This document shows, in pieces, positions 28,324 through 37,642 of a stretch of DNA of 64,000 nt. The notes below the pieces were generated by a model. That model made no database searches. It was not told where the DNA came from and worked only from the letters and a program-made list of their open reading frames with translations. Within the stretch, counting starts at the first letter, position 1; each line of letters begins with the position of its first letter. The stretch is from Saprospiraceae bacterium. GTDB taxonomy: Bacteria > Bacteroidota > Bacteroidia > Chitinophagales > Saprospiraceae. The position numbers and the translations under genes are program-made. The DNA lies in NCBI GenBank assembly GCA_020848695.1, contig JADLHT010000044.1:1-64000 (forward strand), written 5' to 3'.

Positions 28324-30828
28324 TTATTCTGAGATAAACATTTTTCCAGAAACACTATTTTTTCCATTTCTTACTATATAAGTATAAATACCTTTTGTGA
28401 GGTAATAAGGTAGTTCAATCTGTTCAGATCCGTTAATTTGATGGTTAGCGATAGACCGATTAAAGACTGCCTTGCCCATAATATTGTAGAGCGTAAAGTC
28501 GATGTTTTCAAAGTTCTTTCCAATATAACTCAAATTAAATGAAGTATTGAGATGGACTAAATTCGGCAATATAGAAGCATTAAAACTACTACTTTTTGAA
28601 ATCAGTTTTATATTCCCTTCATCAATCGATTTAAGAAAGTTTAAATCTGATAGTTCATTGATTGATAAATTTTTATAAGTTCTAAAATTCAAAGAAATCC
28701 TGTTGATAGGAGATCCGTCTTTCATAAGAATAATTTTAGAAATTGGATCAAAGATTAAATTGTCATCATTTATTATACAGTTAATAAATTCAGGTGTATT
28801 TATAATTAATGCTTCGACAGGAGAATTTAATTCAAGTAAGAAGTTATAATCCTTATTAGCTATGAAATTAACTTCCGGGCTAAATGCAAAGACTTCATCA
28901 TTCTTGGATCTGATAATTGTAGATTTTAATTTTTTATTTCTGCTTAAATTTCCTGTTTTTACAACAACAAAGTTTTCATTTTTTAAATTCTGGCTTAAAG
29001 GTTTATATGTTAAATATTCGGCTAAGCCTAAAGGATAATTTTCAAGTTTATAACTATGCGGAATAAATCGCCACAATTTAGGAATATCATTTAAAGATTT
29101 TTTACCTTGAAGGATTCCATACAACAACTCGAAATCGGAATTATTTATTTTGCCATCGTTATTGATATCAGCCGCAATTTTAACCAATGGTTCAAATATT
29201 TTATTGATTCCCAATATATGGCGAAGTAAGACTATTGCATCTTCAATATCGATTCCATTTAAATTGTTCAATTCGATGCTTGGTAGCAATTTGTAATCTT
29301 TATCTTTTGCAATATCATTAATAATAAATTTGCTATTTAGTGTTGACGACTTTGAATTTGTCATTTTAAAACCAATTGTATCTTTGGCAATTGAAACTAG
29401 CGTATCATTTCGTTGTATATAAAGAGTAGTGCCACTTTGTGTCTTAATAGTATCATAGGAAATCAGAATTTTAGTTGTTATATTTTCCTTAATATCAAAT
29501 GAATTAAGATCATACATTGACATTTGTATGTTTTCATTGAGTGTGCTGTCATCGGAAATAAGTTGGCCGGATAATTGAAGAAACGAATTCGAGCCGTTGT
29601 TAAAAGAATCTCTTTTACAATTAGGAATTTTTGCATTATTATTTTGTACTTCAATGTATGTTTTGCAAAATGATTGATTCCCATTTTGGTCTGTAACCCA
29701 TAATTCAACATTGTTTTTTCCAAGATCAGCGCAGGTAAACACAAGAGATTTTAGTGTTGTGTCATTAGAAAATGAAAGTTTCAATCCTTTATTTCCGCAT
29801 TTAGAAAAAGATCCATGATCAAGATCTTTTGCCCAAACTTCAACCATTCCATTCTCAGGCAATCCATCTCTGTTGCTATCAACAGGCATTAAAGCTATAA
29901 TCAATCCATTTAAACAATAGGGTGTTGGACCTACCTTGTTTAATACTGTTACAGAAACTTTACATGAAATCTGATGGCCACATCCATATTCACCATAAAA
30001 ATAGAAAGTAGTAGTACCTACAGGATATTTGCCACTTGCATCAGGACCTTTCGTGTTGGAAAAAGGGGAGTTGTTAGTAATATTTGAAAATTGCCCACAT
30101 TTGCTAAATCCAAAAGCGGAATCCAATTTAACATATGCACTGTCACATTGAGTCCTTGACATAATTGTTGTATCCTTTGGACAAACTATTTTTGCTAACG
30201 AATCTTTTGCTGATACTTTAATAACCTGAGTATAGGTCCATAAACCGATATTTGACTTTGAATTAGGAATATACTGGCACCAATCGATTACTTTCCAGGT
30301 TCGTAATACTTTCATACAGCCTGTTGAAATGTTAAACTTCATATCTTGGAAAGAATACATAGGCTGGCTGCAAGATTTTGATTTGAAGCTAGGATAATTG
30401 TAAGCTTTAGGTAAACTCGAAGGATCTACATTGGCAGTACAACCATCAATTTCATAATTAATAGGCCATACAATATCAGATTCATTAAAAGGAATTCCTG
30501 CGCCAATTATTGTGATCACCTGTGTGCAGGTATGAATATTCCAATGTTTGTCTTCATATTCCCAGTTTCTGGTTATTTTACCAATTCCACATGAATTGAG
30601 TTCATAAAGAACTGTTTTTGGGATCAGAGATTGTTTCTTAACGTAATTCTCCCATAACCATGCCTTTCCCCATTTGTCTAGATCCGTATAGGAATCTTTG
30701 CATGTAATGGTAATGGAAGGAGGACACTCTATATAAACACTGGTTGGAGCAGCATTTAATATTAGTAAAGTTGATTGAATGAAAGCACAAAAGACTACTG
30801 CTTTCAACCCATTGAATTGAAAACTCAT
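28324..30828 (-). CDS. Secreted dockerin-containing T9SS type A protein, relative of the giant adhesin tail
   Basis: The 834-residue protein begins with a short hydrophobic signal (VVFCAFIQSTLLIL) and continues IECPPSITITC, a HYR-like opening. It shares a module order with the end of the 4296-residue protein: VLRTWKVIDWCQY (175-186), TQVIKV (200-205), YPVGTTTFYF, TPYCLNG (302-308), VWAKDLDHGSF (331-341), a dockerin-like pair of helices (about 522-576; NGIDIEDAIVLLRHILG and ADINNDGKINNSDF), then a C-terminal T9SS type A domain (about 745-834; LYNIMGKAVF to GKMFI). The cohesin-like part is hard to recognise here. It is probably a surface protein of the same class. It is transcribed alone and ends at the shared terminator with purE. 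Confidence 0.88.
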   Translation of the reverse strand: MSFQFNGLKAVVFCAFIQSTLLILNAAPTSVYIECPPSITITCKDSYTDLDKWGKAWLWENYVKKQSLIPKTVLYELNSCGIGKITRNWEYEDKHWNIHTCTQVITIIGAGIPFNESDIVWPINYEIDGCTANVDPSSLPKAYNYPSFKSKSCSQPMYSFQDMKFNISTGCMKVLRTWKVIDWCQYIPNSKSNIGLWTYTQVIKVSAKDSLAKIVCPKDTTIMSRTQCDSAYVKLDSAFGFSKCGQFSNITNNSPFSNTKGPDASGKYPVGTTTFYFYGEYGCGHQISCKVSVTVLNKVGPTPYCLNGLIIALMPVDSNRDGLPENGMVEVWAKDLDHGSFSKCGNKGLKLSFSNDTTLKSLVFTCADLGKNNVELWVTDQNGNQSFCKTYIEVQNNNAKIPNCKRDSFNNGSNSFLQLSGQLISDDSTLNENIQMSMYDLNSFDIKENITTKILISYDTIKTQSGTTLYIQRNDTLVSIAKDTIGFKMTNSKSSTLNSKFIINDIAKDKDYKLLPSIELNNLNGIDIEDAIVLLRHILGINKIFEPLVKIAADINNDGKINNSDFELLYGILQGKKSLNDIPKLWRFIPHSYKLENYPLGLAEYLTYKPLSQNLKNENFVVVKTGNLSRNKKLKSTIIRSKNDEVFAFSPEVNFIANKDYNFLLELNSPVEALIINTPEFINCIINDDNLIFDPISKIILMKDGSPINRISLNFRTYKNLSINELSDLNFLKSIDEGNIKLISKSSSFNASILPNLVHLNTSFNLSYIGKNFENIDFTLYNIMGKAVFNRSIANHQINGSEQIELPYYLTKGIYTYIVRNGKNSVSGKMFISE

Positions 30829-30887
30829 ATAAATAAATAATTTGGTTACAGTCTAAATACTGAAATCGGGGTGTGAGTAATCAATTG

Positions 30888-30895
30888 CAAATATA
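30888..30895 (-). promoter_or_regulatory. -7 promoter box for the 834-residue adhesin gene
   Basis: The minus strand reads TATATTTG, an exact TAnnTTTG match, ending about 59 bp before the ATG at 30828. No -33 TTTG is seen at the expected distance. Confidence 0.4.
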
Positions 30896-31050
30896 TAATA
30901 TTTTTATAATATGTATTATTTTTAATAAAAAAAATAGACTTGATCAATTCGAGTTTATAATACAATACGATATTGAAATAGATTAATTGGATTCAGCTAT
31001 TAATCTATTAAGACATGAAAAGGTGAAGAATTCTAAAAATAGAAATCCTG

Positions 31051-33426
31051 TCAAAAAGGATAATTCAAAGCAAGCTGAAAACTTGAATTTGCGTACATAT
31101 TTTTAATTGTAATTGGATTTTTAGTGTATATCCCATACAAGCCATTTTCATCAGGATAGGGATTTCTCCACTTTATGCCATAATCCAGCCTTAAAACAAA
31201 ATAATTAACATCCATTCGCAATCCGAGGCCGGAAGAAACTGCAATTTGTTTGTAAAACTTATTAATTTTAAAAACACCTAGCTCGTTCGCTAAATTGGAA
31301 TTAGGTAATAACCAGAGATTGCCAATATCAGTAAAAAGAGCGCCTTCAAAGACCCAATAAATACGAAATCTAAATTCAGCATTAATTTCAAGTTTTAAAT
31401 CACCCGAAGAGTAATAATTTCCATTTTGTTGATTTTTAGAAATGGTATCTGCGCCGGGTCCTAGCTCTCGCAGTCTCCAACCTCTCATACTTTGTGGGCC
31501 TCCCATAAAAAATTGTCTGATGTAAGGCACCGAATTTGACTTTTTAAAAGGTATTGCTGCACCATAATTTATTCTGAATACTAGCTCATTTTTATCTGGA
31601 AGACTATAATTCCATCGATGTTCTGATTCAAGTTTAATAAATTTTGAAAATTTAATCTTGCTATTCTTCGTCACAGCTTTATTTGAAATTAGCTCGCTTA
31701 TACCGTCAATCAGGCTTGCTTCCAATCCACTGATTTCAAAATTAGCGATAAAGCTTTTAGACCAACGGGAACTTTTCTTTTGTTGTTCGAAGAATTGAAC
31801 CTTACTTATAAAAAAGGAAGTAAACAATCTTTTTTCAGAAAAGCTTTTTTTTAGAAACTCATTGCTGGCTAATACATTTCTATTAAATTCAGGGAATGTA
31901 TCCGGAAAATAAAGGCTTAAATCTATTGTGCCAATATTTAAATTTCTATTTTTGCCAAGAGGGATATTGTAATTGACACTATTGTTTATTGTAAAATATT
32001 CAAATAGATTGTTTAATTGAACATATTCTAAGCCTAATAAATTGATGTTTGTTTTAGTATATGGCTTTTTTAAATTGTAGCCTAACCACCGAGCACCTGT
32101 ACTAGAAATCTTATAAACTCTGGTTAAGTCATAAAAATCAGGCAACTGCAATGTATTGTTGAAGTTCAAATTAAAAGCATTAATTACATTAGAAGTTGGT
32201 TTTGCGAAGAAATTGATTTCCATTCCAGCCTCAAGTTTTGTTTCAAAGCTTGAACCAGAATGGTTGATATTGCGATTTCTAAGTAGAGTGTATATTGAGG
32301 TTCCAAGCAAAGATGTGATTGAAGTTGCTTTAAGAGAGGTGTAGTTTGCTTCAGCTCCAATGTCTCTTAACCATTTATAATGTGGAGTCAAATTAATTGT
32401 TTGTATGATTTGATTTTTATTGGAACTATCAACCTTTGAATCAATATTAATAAATTTATAGTAATCCAAATTGCTTAATCTAAAATAGGTAGAATCAATT
32501 GCTGATTTTCTATAAAGATCACCGACTTTTAATAGAATTCTTTTTGTTAATTTCTCATTTGAAATGTAAAATGGACTTTCAGAATTAATAAAATTAATAT
32601 TTTCTAGCTGAATTAAAGTGTCTCGAGAATTTGCCGTTGGGTTGTAATTGGTGTGAATATTAATTTTAGCAATGGTATATAACTTATGTCGGTTGTTGCT
32701 ATCCGGATTGTTGATTTTTATGTTTACTATCGTTTTTTGCTTAGATGTATCAACATCTAAATTTTGTATATAGTAAGGAGCGAATTCTGCATAACCATTG
32801 TTTTTTAATAATTCAGAAATCCTGGATTTCTCAGCTTGAAAATTGAGATTATCAATGGGTGATCCTTTTTTGAGTATTGCGTCACTTCTATTTCTCTCAA
32901 GAATTAATCTAATAGCAGAATCTTCTGCAATATAATAAAGTGAATCAATGACAAACTGTCTTCCGGGATTTACCATATAATGAACATGAGATTTGGAGCC
33001 GCTGACCTTTATCTTCGATTCTACTTTTACATTAAAATAACCTTTATTGAAAAGATAATTACTCATGTTTTTTTGTGTTGCAGATACCAGAGAAGTATCT
33101 AATATTGACGGAGCTTCTGCAACTTTTTCTAATGTATTTCGTATTAGAATTTTTTTATATTTTTTCTTTTCAAGATAGCTGAATATTTTTTCTCGATCAA
33201 ATATTAGCATCCAATTTCGGTTTGGTTTCTGTTTGTACAAAGTGCTCAATTCTGTTTTAAAATCGAATACCTGATTGCCATCGGCTTTGAAATTTTTTAG
33301 ATCTATTCTATTGGCAACAAGCAGGCTTTGTGATTCTGATAACTTTAGCTTTGAGGTGCATTGAGTACTGATTAATATTGCATATATTATTGAGAATAAA
33401 TAGAGTGTCAGGTCTTTGAAAGTCAT
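31051..33426 (-). CDS. tamL: BamA/TamA-family outer-membrane lipoprotein, TamL-like
   Basis: From ATG 33426 the product has 791 residues. The N-terminus is a hydrophobic signal ending ISTQC, so Cys is probably lipidated, followed by KLKLSESQSLLVANRI, an opening I know from Bacteroidota TamL proteins. POTRA-like segments follow to about residue 340, then a 16-strand-type barrel ending in F with the family motif MRGWRLRELGPG near residue 650. TamL works with TamB in outer-membrane protein or lipid delivery; tamB is not in the window. An upstream TTG at 33450 is in frame, but it would overlap the divergent methyltransferase start and shift the signal peptide, so ATG is chosen. Confidence 0.85.
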   Translation of the reverse strand: MTFKDLTLYLFSIIYAILISTQCTSKLKLSESQSLLVANRIDLKNFKADGNQVFDFKTELSTLYKQKPNRNWMLIFDREKIFSYLEKKKYKKILIRNTLEKVAEAPSILDTSLVSATQKNMSNYLFNKGYFNVKVESKIKVSGSKSHVHYMVNPGRQFVIDSLYYIAEDSAIRLILERNRSDAILKKGSPIDNLNFQAEKSRISELLKNNGYAEFAPYYIQNLDVDTSKQKTIVNIKINNPDSNNRHKLYTIAKINIHTNYNPTANSRDTLIQLENINFINSESPFYISNEKLTKRILLKVGDLYRKSAIDSTYFRLSNLDYYKFINIDSKVDSSNKNQIIQTINLTPHYKWLRDIGAEANYTSLKATSITSLLGTSIYTLLRNRNINHSGSSFETKLEAGMEINFFAKPTSNVINAFNLNFNNTLQLPDFYDLTRVYKISSTGARWLGYNLKKPYTKTNINLLGLEYVQLNNLFEYFTINNSVNYNIPLGKNRNLNIGTIDLSLYFPDTFPEFNRNVLASNEFLKKSFSEKRLFTSFFISKVQFFEQQKKSSRWSKSFIANFEISGLEASLIDGISELISNKAVTKNSKIKFSKFIKLESEHRWNYSLPDKNELVFRINYGAAIPFKKSNSVPYIRQFFMGGPQSMRGWRLRELGPGADTISKNQQNGNYYSSGDLKLEINAEFRFRIYWVFEGALFTDIGNLWLLPNSNLANELGVFKINKFYKQIAVSSGLGLRMDVNYFVLRLDYGIKWRNPYPDENGLYGIYTKNPITIKNMYANSSFQLALNYPF

Positions 33427-33449
33427 TCTTATATTTGCCGTATTATTCA

Positions 33450-34199
33450 ATGTTAGCTACCAAAGATATAAAATGGATAAAAAGGCTCCATGAGAAGGAA
33501 GCTAGATATGAACTTGGCTACTATCTCGCTGAGGGATCTAAACTTGTCTTGGATTTGATAAAACATAACCCTCGTACAATTTATAAGATATTTGGAACAA
33601 CTTCATGGATTATTCAGAACGAGGCAAAAATAAGAGAAAATGAATTAAATTATAATATAATATCGGAATCGCAACTGTCTTCGATCACTTCTTTAAAATC
33701 TACAAAACATGTATTAGCGGTAGTGCAATTTAATCATATTGAACTTAGCTCGATTTCTCGATTGCCCAAGAACTTATATTATCTTTATCAGGTACAAGAT
33801 CCTGGAAATCTAGGAACACTGATTAGAACTGCGGATTGGTTTGGTATAAACACTTTGTTATTATCGGAGCATTGTGCTGATCCTTACAATAATAAATGCG
33901 TTCAGGCCAGTATGAGTTCTATTGCAAGAGTGAATTTAATTCAAATGGATTTTAAACGAATTAAATCACATTTTACGGATTATACATTAGTTTCAACTAC
34001 AACAACTGGTATGGATTACAAAGAGTTAAATAATGCAAGTAAGTTTATATTTTGCCTTGGAAATGAAGCTCACGGATTGCCTCCCGAACTTATAGAAGTT
34101 TGTGATTTTAATGTTTCCATTAAAAGCAACTCTTTGGGTTCTGAATCTTTAAATGTCAGTATTTGTGGCGGGATTTTAATGTCTTTTTTTAATATTTAA
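33450..34199 (+). CDS. TrmH/SpoU-family RNA 2'-O-methyltransferase
   Basis: The 249-residue SPOUT enzyme has all three family motifs: QVQDPGNLGTLIRTADWFG (motif 1), FCLGNEAHGLPPEL (motif 2) and SLGSESLNVSICGGIL (motif 3, the knot). The N-terminal part (KRLHEKEARYELGYYLAEG) is the small substrate-binding domain of RlmB/TsnR-type enzymes. The target is probably a 2'-OH in rRNA or tRNA and cannot be specified. ATG 33450 is preferred to an in-frame TTG at 33435. It is divergent from tamL with 23 bp between starts, a pairing often seen in this phylum, and only 4 bp separate it from the next gene. Confidence 0.93.
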   Translation: MLATKDIKWIKRLHEKEARYELGYYLAEGSKLVLDLIKHNPRTIYKIFGTTSWIIQNEAKIRENELNYNIISESQLSSITSLKSTKHVLAVVQFNHIELSSISRLPKNLYYLYQVQDPGNLGTLIRTADWFGINTLLLSEHCADPYNNKCVQASMSSIARVNLIQMDFKRIKSHFTDYTLVSTTTTGMDYKELNNASKFIFCLGNEAHGLPPELIEVCDFNVSIKSNSLGSESLNVSICGGILMSFFNI

Positions 34200-34203
34200 T
34201 TGA

Positions 34204-35172
34204 ATGAGAGCAGCTGTTTTATATGGAATAGATCAACTTATAAAAATTGAAGATTTCGAATTAGAATCATCAGTTCCCGGTAAATCTCTAATTCAGGTTC
34301 AATACTGTGCATTAAATCACAGAGATTTTTGGATTACTAAAGGTCAGTATTCCGGATTAAAATTTCCAATTATTTTAGGTTCAGATATTTGCGGGTATTA
34401 TAAAGGGAAGGAAGTAATCGCAAATCCTTCAATGAGCTGGGGAGGCAATGAAAAGGTTCAAAGTAAAAGTTATTCGATTTTGGGATTACCCGAACATGGA
34501 GGTTTGGCGGAATTTGTATATTCTAATCCTGAATATATTTATAACAAACCAGCTCATCTCTCAGCAGCACAAGCTGCATCCTTACCATTGGCCGGATTAA
34601 CAGCTTACCGATCATTAATTACAAGAGCTAAAGTTAATGCCGAGGATAAAGTATTCATCAGTGGAATTGGAGGAGGAGTTGCTCTGTTTGCTTTACAGTT
34701 TGCCGTCCAAAGTGGAGCAGAAGTGTACGTAAGTTCATCGGATGACCGTAAAATTGAAAAAGCCATAACTTTAGGTGCAAAAGATGGTTTCAATTATAAG
34801 CAGGAAGATTGGCCCAAAAGTTTTTTACAGAAGTATGATGGTGCTTCTGTAATAGTCGATGGTGCTGGTGGGCCTGACTTTGCTAAATTAGTTAAAATTG
34901 CTTACCCTGCAGCTCGTATTGTAGTCTATGGTGCTACGAATGGTGCCTGGTCAAATGTGGTAATTCAACAAGTATTTTGGAAGCAATTAAATATACTTGG
35001 CTCTACAATGGGTTCTGATCTGGATTTTTCCAACATGTTACAATTTGTTGAAGAAAAAAAAATTATTCCTGTTGTCGATCAAATTTTCAATTTAAGCCAG
35101 ATAAACCAAGCTTTTGAATATATGAGCTCAGGTAAGCAATTCGGCAAGATAGTCATAGCTGTATCCAATTGA
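34204..35172 (+). CDS. MDR-family NAD(P)H oxidoreductase (quinone oxidoreductase-like)
   Basis: The 322-residue protein is a medium-chain dehydrogenase/reductase. It has the N-terminal GroES-like fold with CALNHRDFWITKGQY and PIILGSDICG, and a Rossmann part with VFISGIGGGVALFALQFA as the nucleotide loop. The four-Cys structural zinc lobe of alcohol dehydrogenases is absent, which points to the zinc-independent quinone-reductase or enoyl-reductase branch. The substrate is unknown. It begins 4 bp after the methyltransferase and its stop overlaps the TTG start of the next gene, so it is part of a tight operon. Confidence 0.88.
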   Translation: MRAAVLYGIDQLIKIEDFELESSVPGKSLIQVQYCALNHRDFWITKGQYSGLKFPIILGSDICGYYKGKEVIANPSMSWGGNEKVQSKSYSILGLPEHGGLAEFVYSNPEYIYNKPAHLSAAQAASLPLAGLTAYRSLITRAKVNAEDKVFISGIGGGVALFALQFAVQSGAEVYVSSSDDRKIEKAITLGAKDGFNYKQEDWPKSFLQKYDGASVIVDGAGGPDFAKLVKIAYPAARIVVYGATNGAWSNVVIQQVFWKQLNILGSTMGSDLDFSNMLQFVEEKKIIPVVDQIFNLSQINQAFEYMSSGKQFGKIVIAVSN

Positions 35173-35672
35173 AAAAAATTGGTATATTTTCGGATACGCA
35201 CAGTTATATTGATGATAAAATTATTCATTATTTAGAGGATAGAGATGAAATTTGGCATGCCGGAGATATTGGTAATGAAAAAGTTCTTGAACCATTTATT
35301 AATAATATTAATATGAGGGTAGTTTGGGGCAATATTGATAATCAGTCGTGTAGACTTACTTGGCCTGAAGTCGCTTGTTTTGAATGCGAGAAATTAAAAG
35401 TATTAATGATACACATTGCCGGAAAATTTGGATCTTATACCCTTCAAGTTAGAGAGCTTATTCAAAAATTTCACCCTGATTTATTAATATGCGGGCATTC
35501 GCACATATTAAAAATTGCTAAAGATAATAAATTCAATCTAACTTATATTAATCCCGGTGCAGCTGGTCTTCATGGATTTCATACCGTTAGGACTCTTCTA
35601 AAATTTACGGTAGAAATTGATCAACTCAAAGATTTTCAAATTATTGAAATGCCGAGATATTTGAAAATTTGA
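35169..35672 (+). CDS. YfcE/MJ0936-family metallophosphoesterase
   Basis: The 167-residue protein carries the calcineurin-like metal motifs in order: IFSDTHSYID (D-x-H), WHAGDIGN (GD-x-x), VWGNIDN (GN-x-D), and CGHSH followed by NPGA. This size and motif set match the YfcE phosphodiesterase family, whose natural substrates are poorly known. Translation starts at TTG 35169, overlapping the previous stop as TTGA, so it is coupled to the oxidoreductase. The gldC promoter overlaps its stop codon. Confidence 0.9.
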   Translation: MKKIGIFSDTHSYIDDKIIHYLEDRDEIWHAGDIGNEKVLEPFINNINMRVVWGNIDNQSCRLTWPEVACFECEKLKVLMIHIAGKFGSYTLQVRELIQKFHPDLLICGHSHILKIAKDNKFNLTYINPGAAGLHGFHTVRTLLKFTVEIDQLKDFQIIEMPRYLKI

Positions 35673-35701
35673 TTCAAGTGACGAAGTGTTTTTTACTTTT
35701 G
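35668..35701 (+). promoter_or_regulatory. Complete -33/-7 promoter for gldC
   Basis: TTTG (35668-35671), a 22-bp spacer and TACTTTTG (35694-35701) match the Bacteroidota promoter pattern TTTG...TAnnTTTG. The -7 box ends 20 bp before the gldC ATG. The -33 box overlaps the stop of the phosphodiesterase gene. Confidence 0.6.
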
Positions 35702-35721
35702 CCATTAATTAGCAAATCCGT

Positions 35722-36063
35722 ATGTCAAAAAGCTCAGAAGTATTAATTAAAGTTGATTTAGATAAAGACAATATCCCTGAAAAAATAACTTGGAAGGCTT
35801 CGGAATCCAATGAGGGTTCTACTGCAATTGCAAAGGCTATCTTGGTTTCAATTTTTGAAGATGAGACAAAAGATACCCTAAAGTTAGATCTGTGGACTAA
35901 AGAAATGCAGGTTCAGGAAATGGATCGGTTTATGTATCATACAATAAAAGCAATGAGTGAAACTTATTCAAAAGCCACCAATAACCATGCTCTGGCAAAT
36001 GATATGATGAAATTTGCACAGTATTTCGGTGAAAAAGTTGAGCTTATTCCACCCCAAACTTAA
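35722..36063 (+). CDS. gldC: Gliding-motility protein GldC
   Basis: The 113-residue protein matches GldC in length and sequence style: SEVLIKVDLDKDNIPEKITW at the N-terminus, then A-x-AKAILVSIFED, then LDLWTKEMQVQEMDRF and a helical C-terminus with DMMKFAQYFGEK. In gliding flavobacteria GldC stabilises the lipoprotein GldB. GldC homologues also occur in non-gliding Bacteroidota, so gliding is not proven by its presence. No gldB is seen in the window. It has its own promoter. Confidence 0.9.
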   Translation: MSKSSEVLIKVDLDKDNIPEKITWKASESNEGSTAIAKAILVSIFEDETKDTLKLDLWTKEMQVQEMDRFMYHTIKAMSETYSKATNNHALANDMMKFAQYFGEKVELIPPQT

Positions 36064-36099
36064 TTTATTTTTTGTTAAAAAAACTTGAAAGTTTCAGGA

Positions 36100-36678
36100 T
36101 TAAAATTGATTGGATTTTTTGTTTTGGAATCTAGTAAAATCTTCTATCGTATTTAAGCCACTCAGATTTGGACTATTATTCAGCACCTTAATGTCAGAAG
36201 ATTCCAGAACTTTTTGAATAGATCGGGTTGAAGTATTGTATTCATGTATTAATTTCTCAAAAAGTTTAGTTTCAATTATGCTAAATAGGGGATAAATTTT
36301 ATTTTGATTAGATTGAATAAAGCATGTTGCTGCTTTATCTTTATCGCGATTATCCAGTAATTTTTCGACATCTGATTTATTTATATATACTAAATCAGCC
36401 GCAACACATACTACCGGTGTTGACATATTATTTTGGATATAACTTAACATTCCACCTAGAGGACCAGTATATTCTTCAATATCAGTATAACAGCAATCAA
36501 GATTATACTTAGCCTGAATTTGTTTATTGCAAGAATAATAAAACGGAAGATTTAGTTCAGTAAAAAGTTTTTTCCACCATAAATATAAAGGTATAGAGTC
36601 CTTTAAAACACCAATCTTATCAAATCCTAAGCGGCTGCTTTTGCCTCCACAGAGTAAGAGTGCATTTAAGTCATTCAT
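36100..36678 (-). CDS. mobA: MobA-like molybdenum cofactor guanylyltransferase
   Basis: The 192-residue nucleotidyltransferase has the signature LLCGGKSSRLGFDK (residues 8-21; LAGGxSxRMGxDK in the family) and the later GPLGGML and CVAADLVYI segments that bind nucleotide and metal. MobA attaches GMP to molybdopterin to make the dinucleotide cofactor. The start overlaps the end of fdhD by 4 bp, which supports a molybdenum role over other sugar nucleotidyltransferase options. Confidence 0.85.
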   Translation of the reverse strand: MNDLNALLLCGGKSSRLGFDKIGVLKDSIPLYLWWKKLFTELNLPFYYSCNKQIQAKYNLDCCYTDIEEYTGPLGGMLSYIQNNMSTPVVCVAADLVYINKSDVEKLLDNRDKDKAATCFIQSNQNKIYPLFSIIETKLFEKLIHEYNTSTRSIQKVLESSDIKVLNNSPNLSGLNTIEDFTRFQNKKSNQF

Positions 36679-37529
36679 TGAGTAATTCTATATGAATGGG
36701 TATATACGTTTAGTTTGTTGCCCCTAAGAAAACCAATAAGAGTCATTCCAAAACTATCCGCTAATTGAACAGCCAGGCTACTTGGGGCGCCAACAGACAC
36801 TACTATTGGAATTCCAGAAATGATTGCTTTTTGGATTAATTCAAAACTAGACCTGCCGCTTAAAACCAAAATATGATCCTGACAGGGTATATCATTACTG
36901 AGCAAGCATTTGCCGATAAGCTTATCCACTGCATTGTGTCTTCCTATGTCTTCTGTTAAGCATACAAAATTTGAATCAAAATCAAATAAGGCTGCTGCAT
37001 GTATTCCTCCAGTTAAATGAAATATACTTTGGTGTGTATTTAATTTATCAGGCAAGGAATATATAAACGATACCGATATTTTCTTTTGATGCTTTTTTAA
37101 TATGTATTTAGCTGCTTGAGCAGTGAGATCAATTGAAGTTTTGCCGCATACACCACAAGATGAATTCGTGTAAAAATGTCTTTCTAGATTCTGAATTCTA
37201 ACCATCAGATCAGGGTTAACTTCTAACACTATGGTTTGTTGAGTTTCTTCATTGTTCTCCAAACTCATACGATAATCAACTGAAAGGATATCTGAATAAG
37301 AGTCAATAATCGATTCAGAAAAAAGGAATCCCAATGTTAATTCCAGGTCATTTCCTGGAGTTCTCATTGTTATTGCAATAGTTTTATAAATGGTTTGATT
37401 ATTTTTGGTAAACTTAAGAACAATTTCCAAAGGTTCTTCTATTGCAAGTTGATCAAGGACTATAGATGAGTTTTCATGATCGTATTTGACTATTGAATGA
37501 ATAAAGTTCTTTTTTTGCAAATCATTCAT
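36675..37529 (-). CDS. fdhD: FdhD sulfurtransferase for formate dehydrogenase maturation
   Basis: The 284-residue protein has the FdhD marks: TMRTPGNDLELTLGFLFSESII, the redox loop SSCGVCGKTSID with CxxC, FHLTGGIHAAALFD, EDIGRHNAVDKLIG and SGRSSFELIQKA. FdhD passes sulphur from IscS to the molybdenum cofactor of formate dehydrogenases. It is coupled to mobA by a 4-bp overlap. No molybdoenzyme gene is in the window, so the client must be elsewhere. Confidence 0.95.
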   Translation of the reverse strand: MNDLQKKNFIHSIVKYDHENSSIVLDQLAIEEPLEIVLKFTKNNQTIYKTIAITMRTPGNDLELTLGFLFSESIIDSYSDILSVDYRMSLENNEETQQTIVLEVNPDLMVRIQNLERHFYTNSSCGVCGKTSIDLTAQAAKYILKKHQKKISVSFIYSLPDKLNTHQSIFHLTGGIHAAALFDFDSNFVCLTEDIGRHNAVDKLIGKCLLSNDIPCQDHILVLSGRSSFELIQKAIISGIPIVVSVGAPSSLAVQLADSFGMTLIGFLRGNKLNVYTHSYRITQ

Positions 37530-37582
37530 ATGATCCTAATATACAAATTCCAATTTTTTATTGGGTTTTGGCTGAAAATTTA

Positions 37583-37623
37583 AATAAAAAAGTCCCAAAA
37601 TTGGCAGATCCAACTTTGGGACT
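37583..37623 (-). terminator. Terminator of the NTF2-like gene
   Basis: On the minus strand the stem AGTCCCAAA-(mismatch)-TTGG, a 5-nt loop, and the matching arm are followed by TTTTTTATTT. The outer arms are at 37591-37599 and 37615-37623, the inner at 37601-37604 and 37610-37613. It lies 20 bp past the stop of the gene at 37643. Confidence 0.85.
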
Positions 37624-37642
37624 GTTGTAAATTAGTTGAGTT

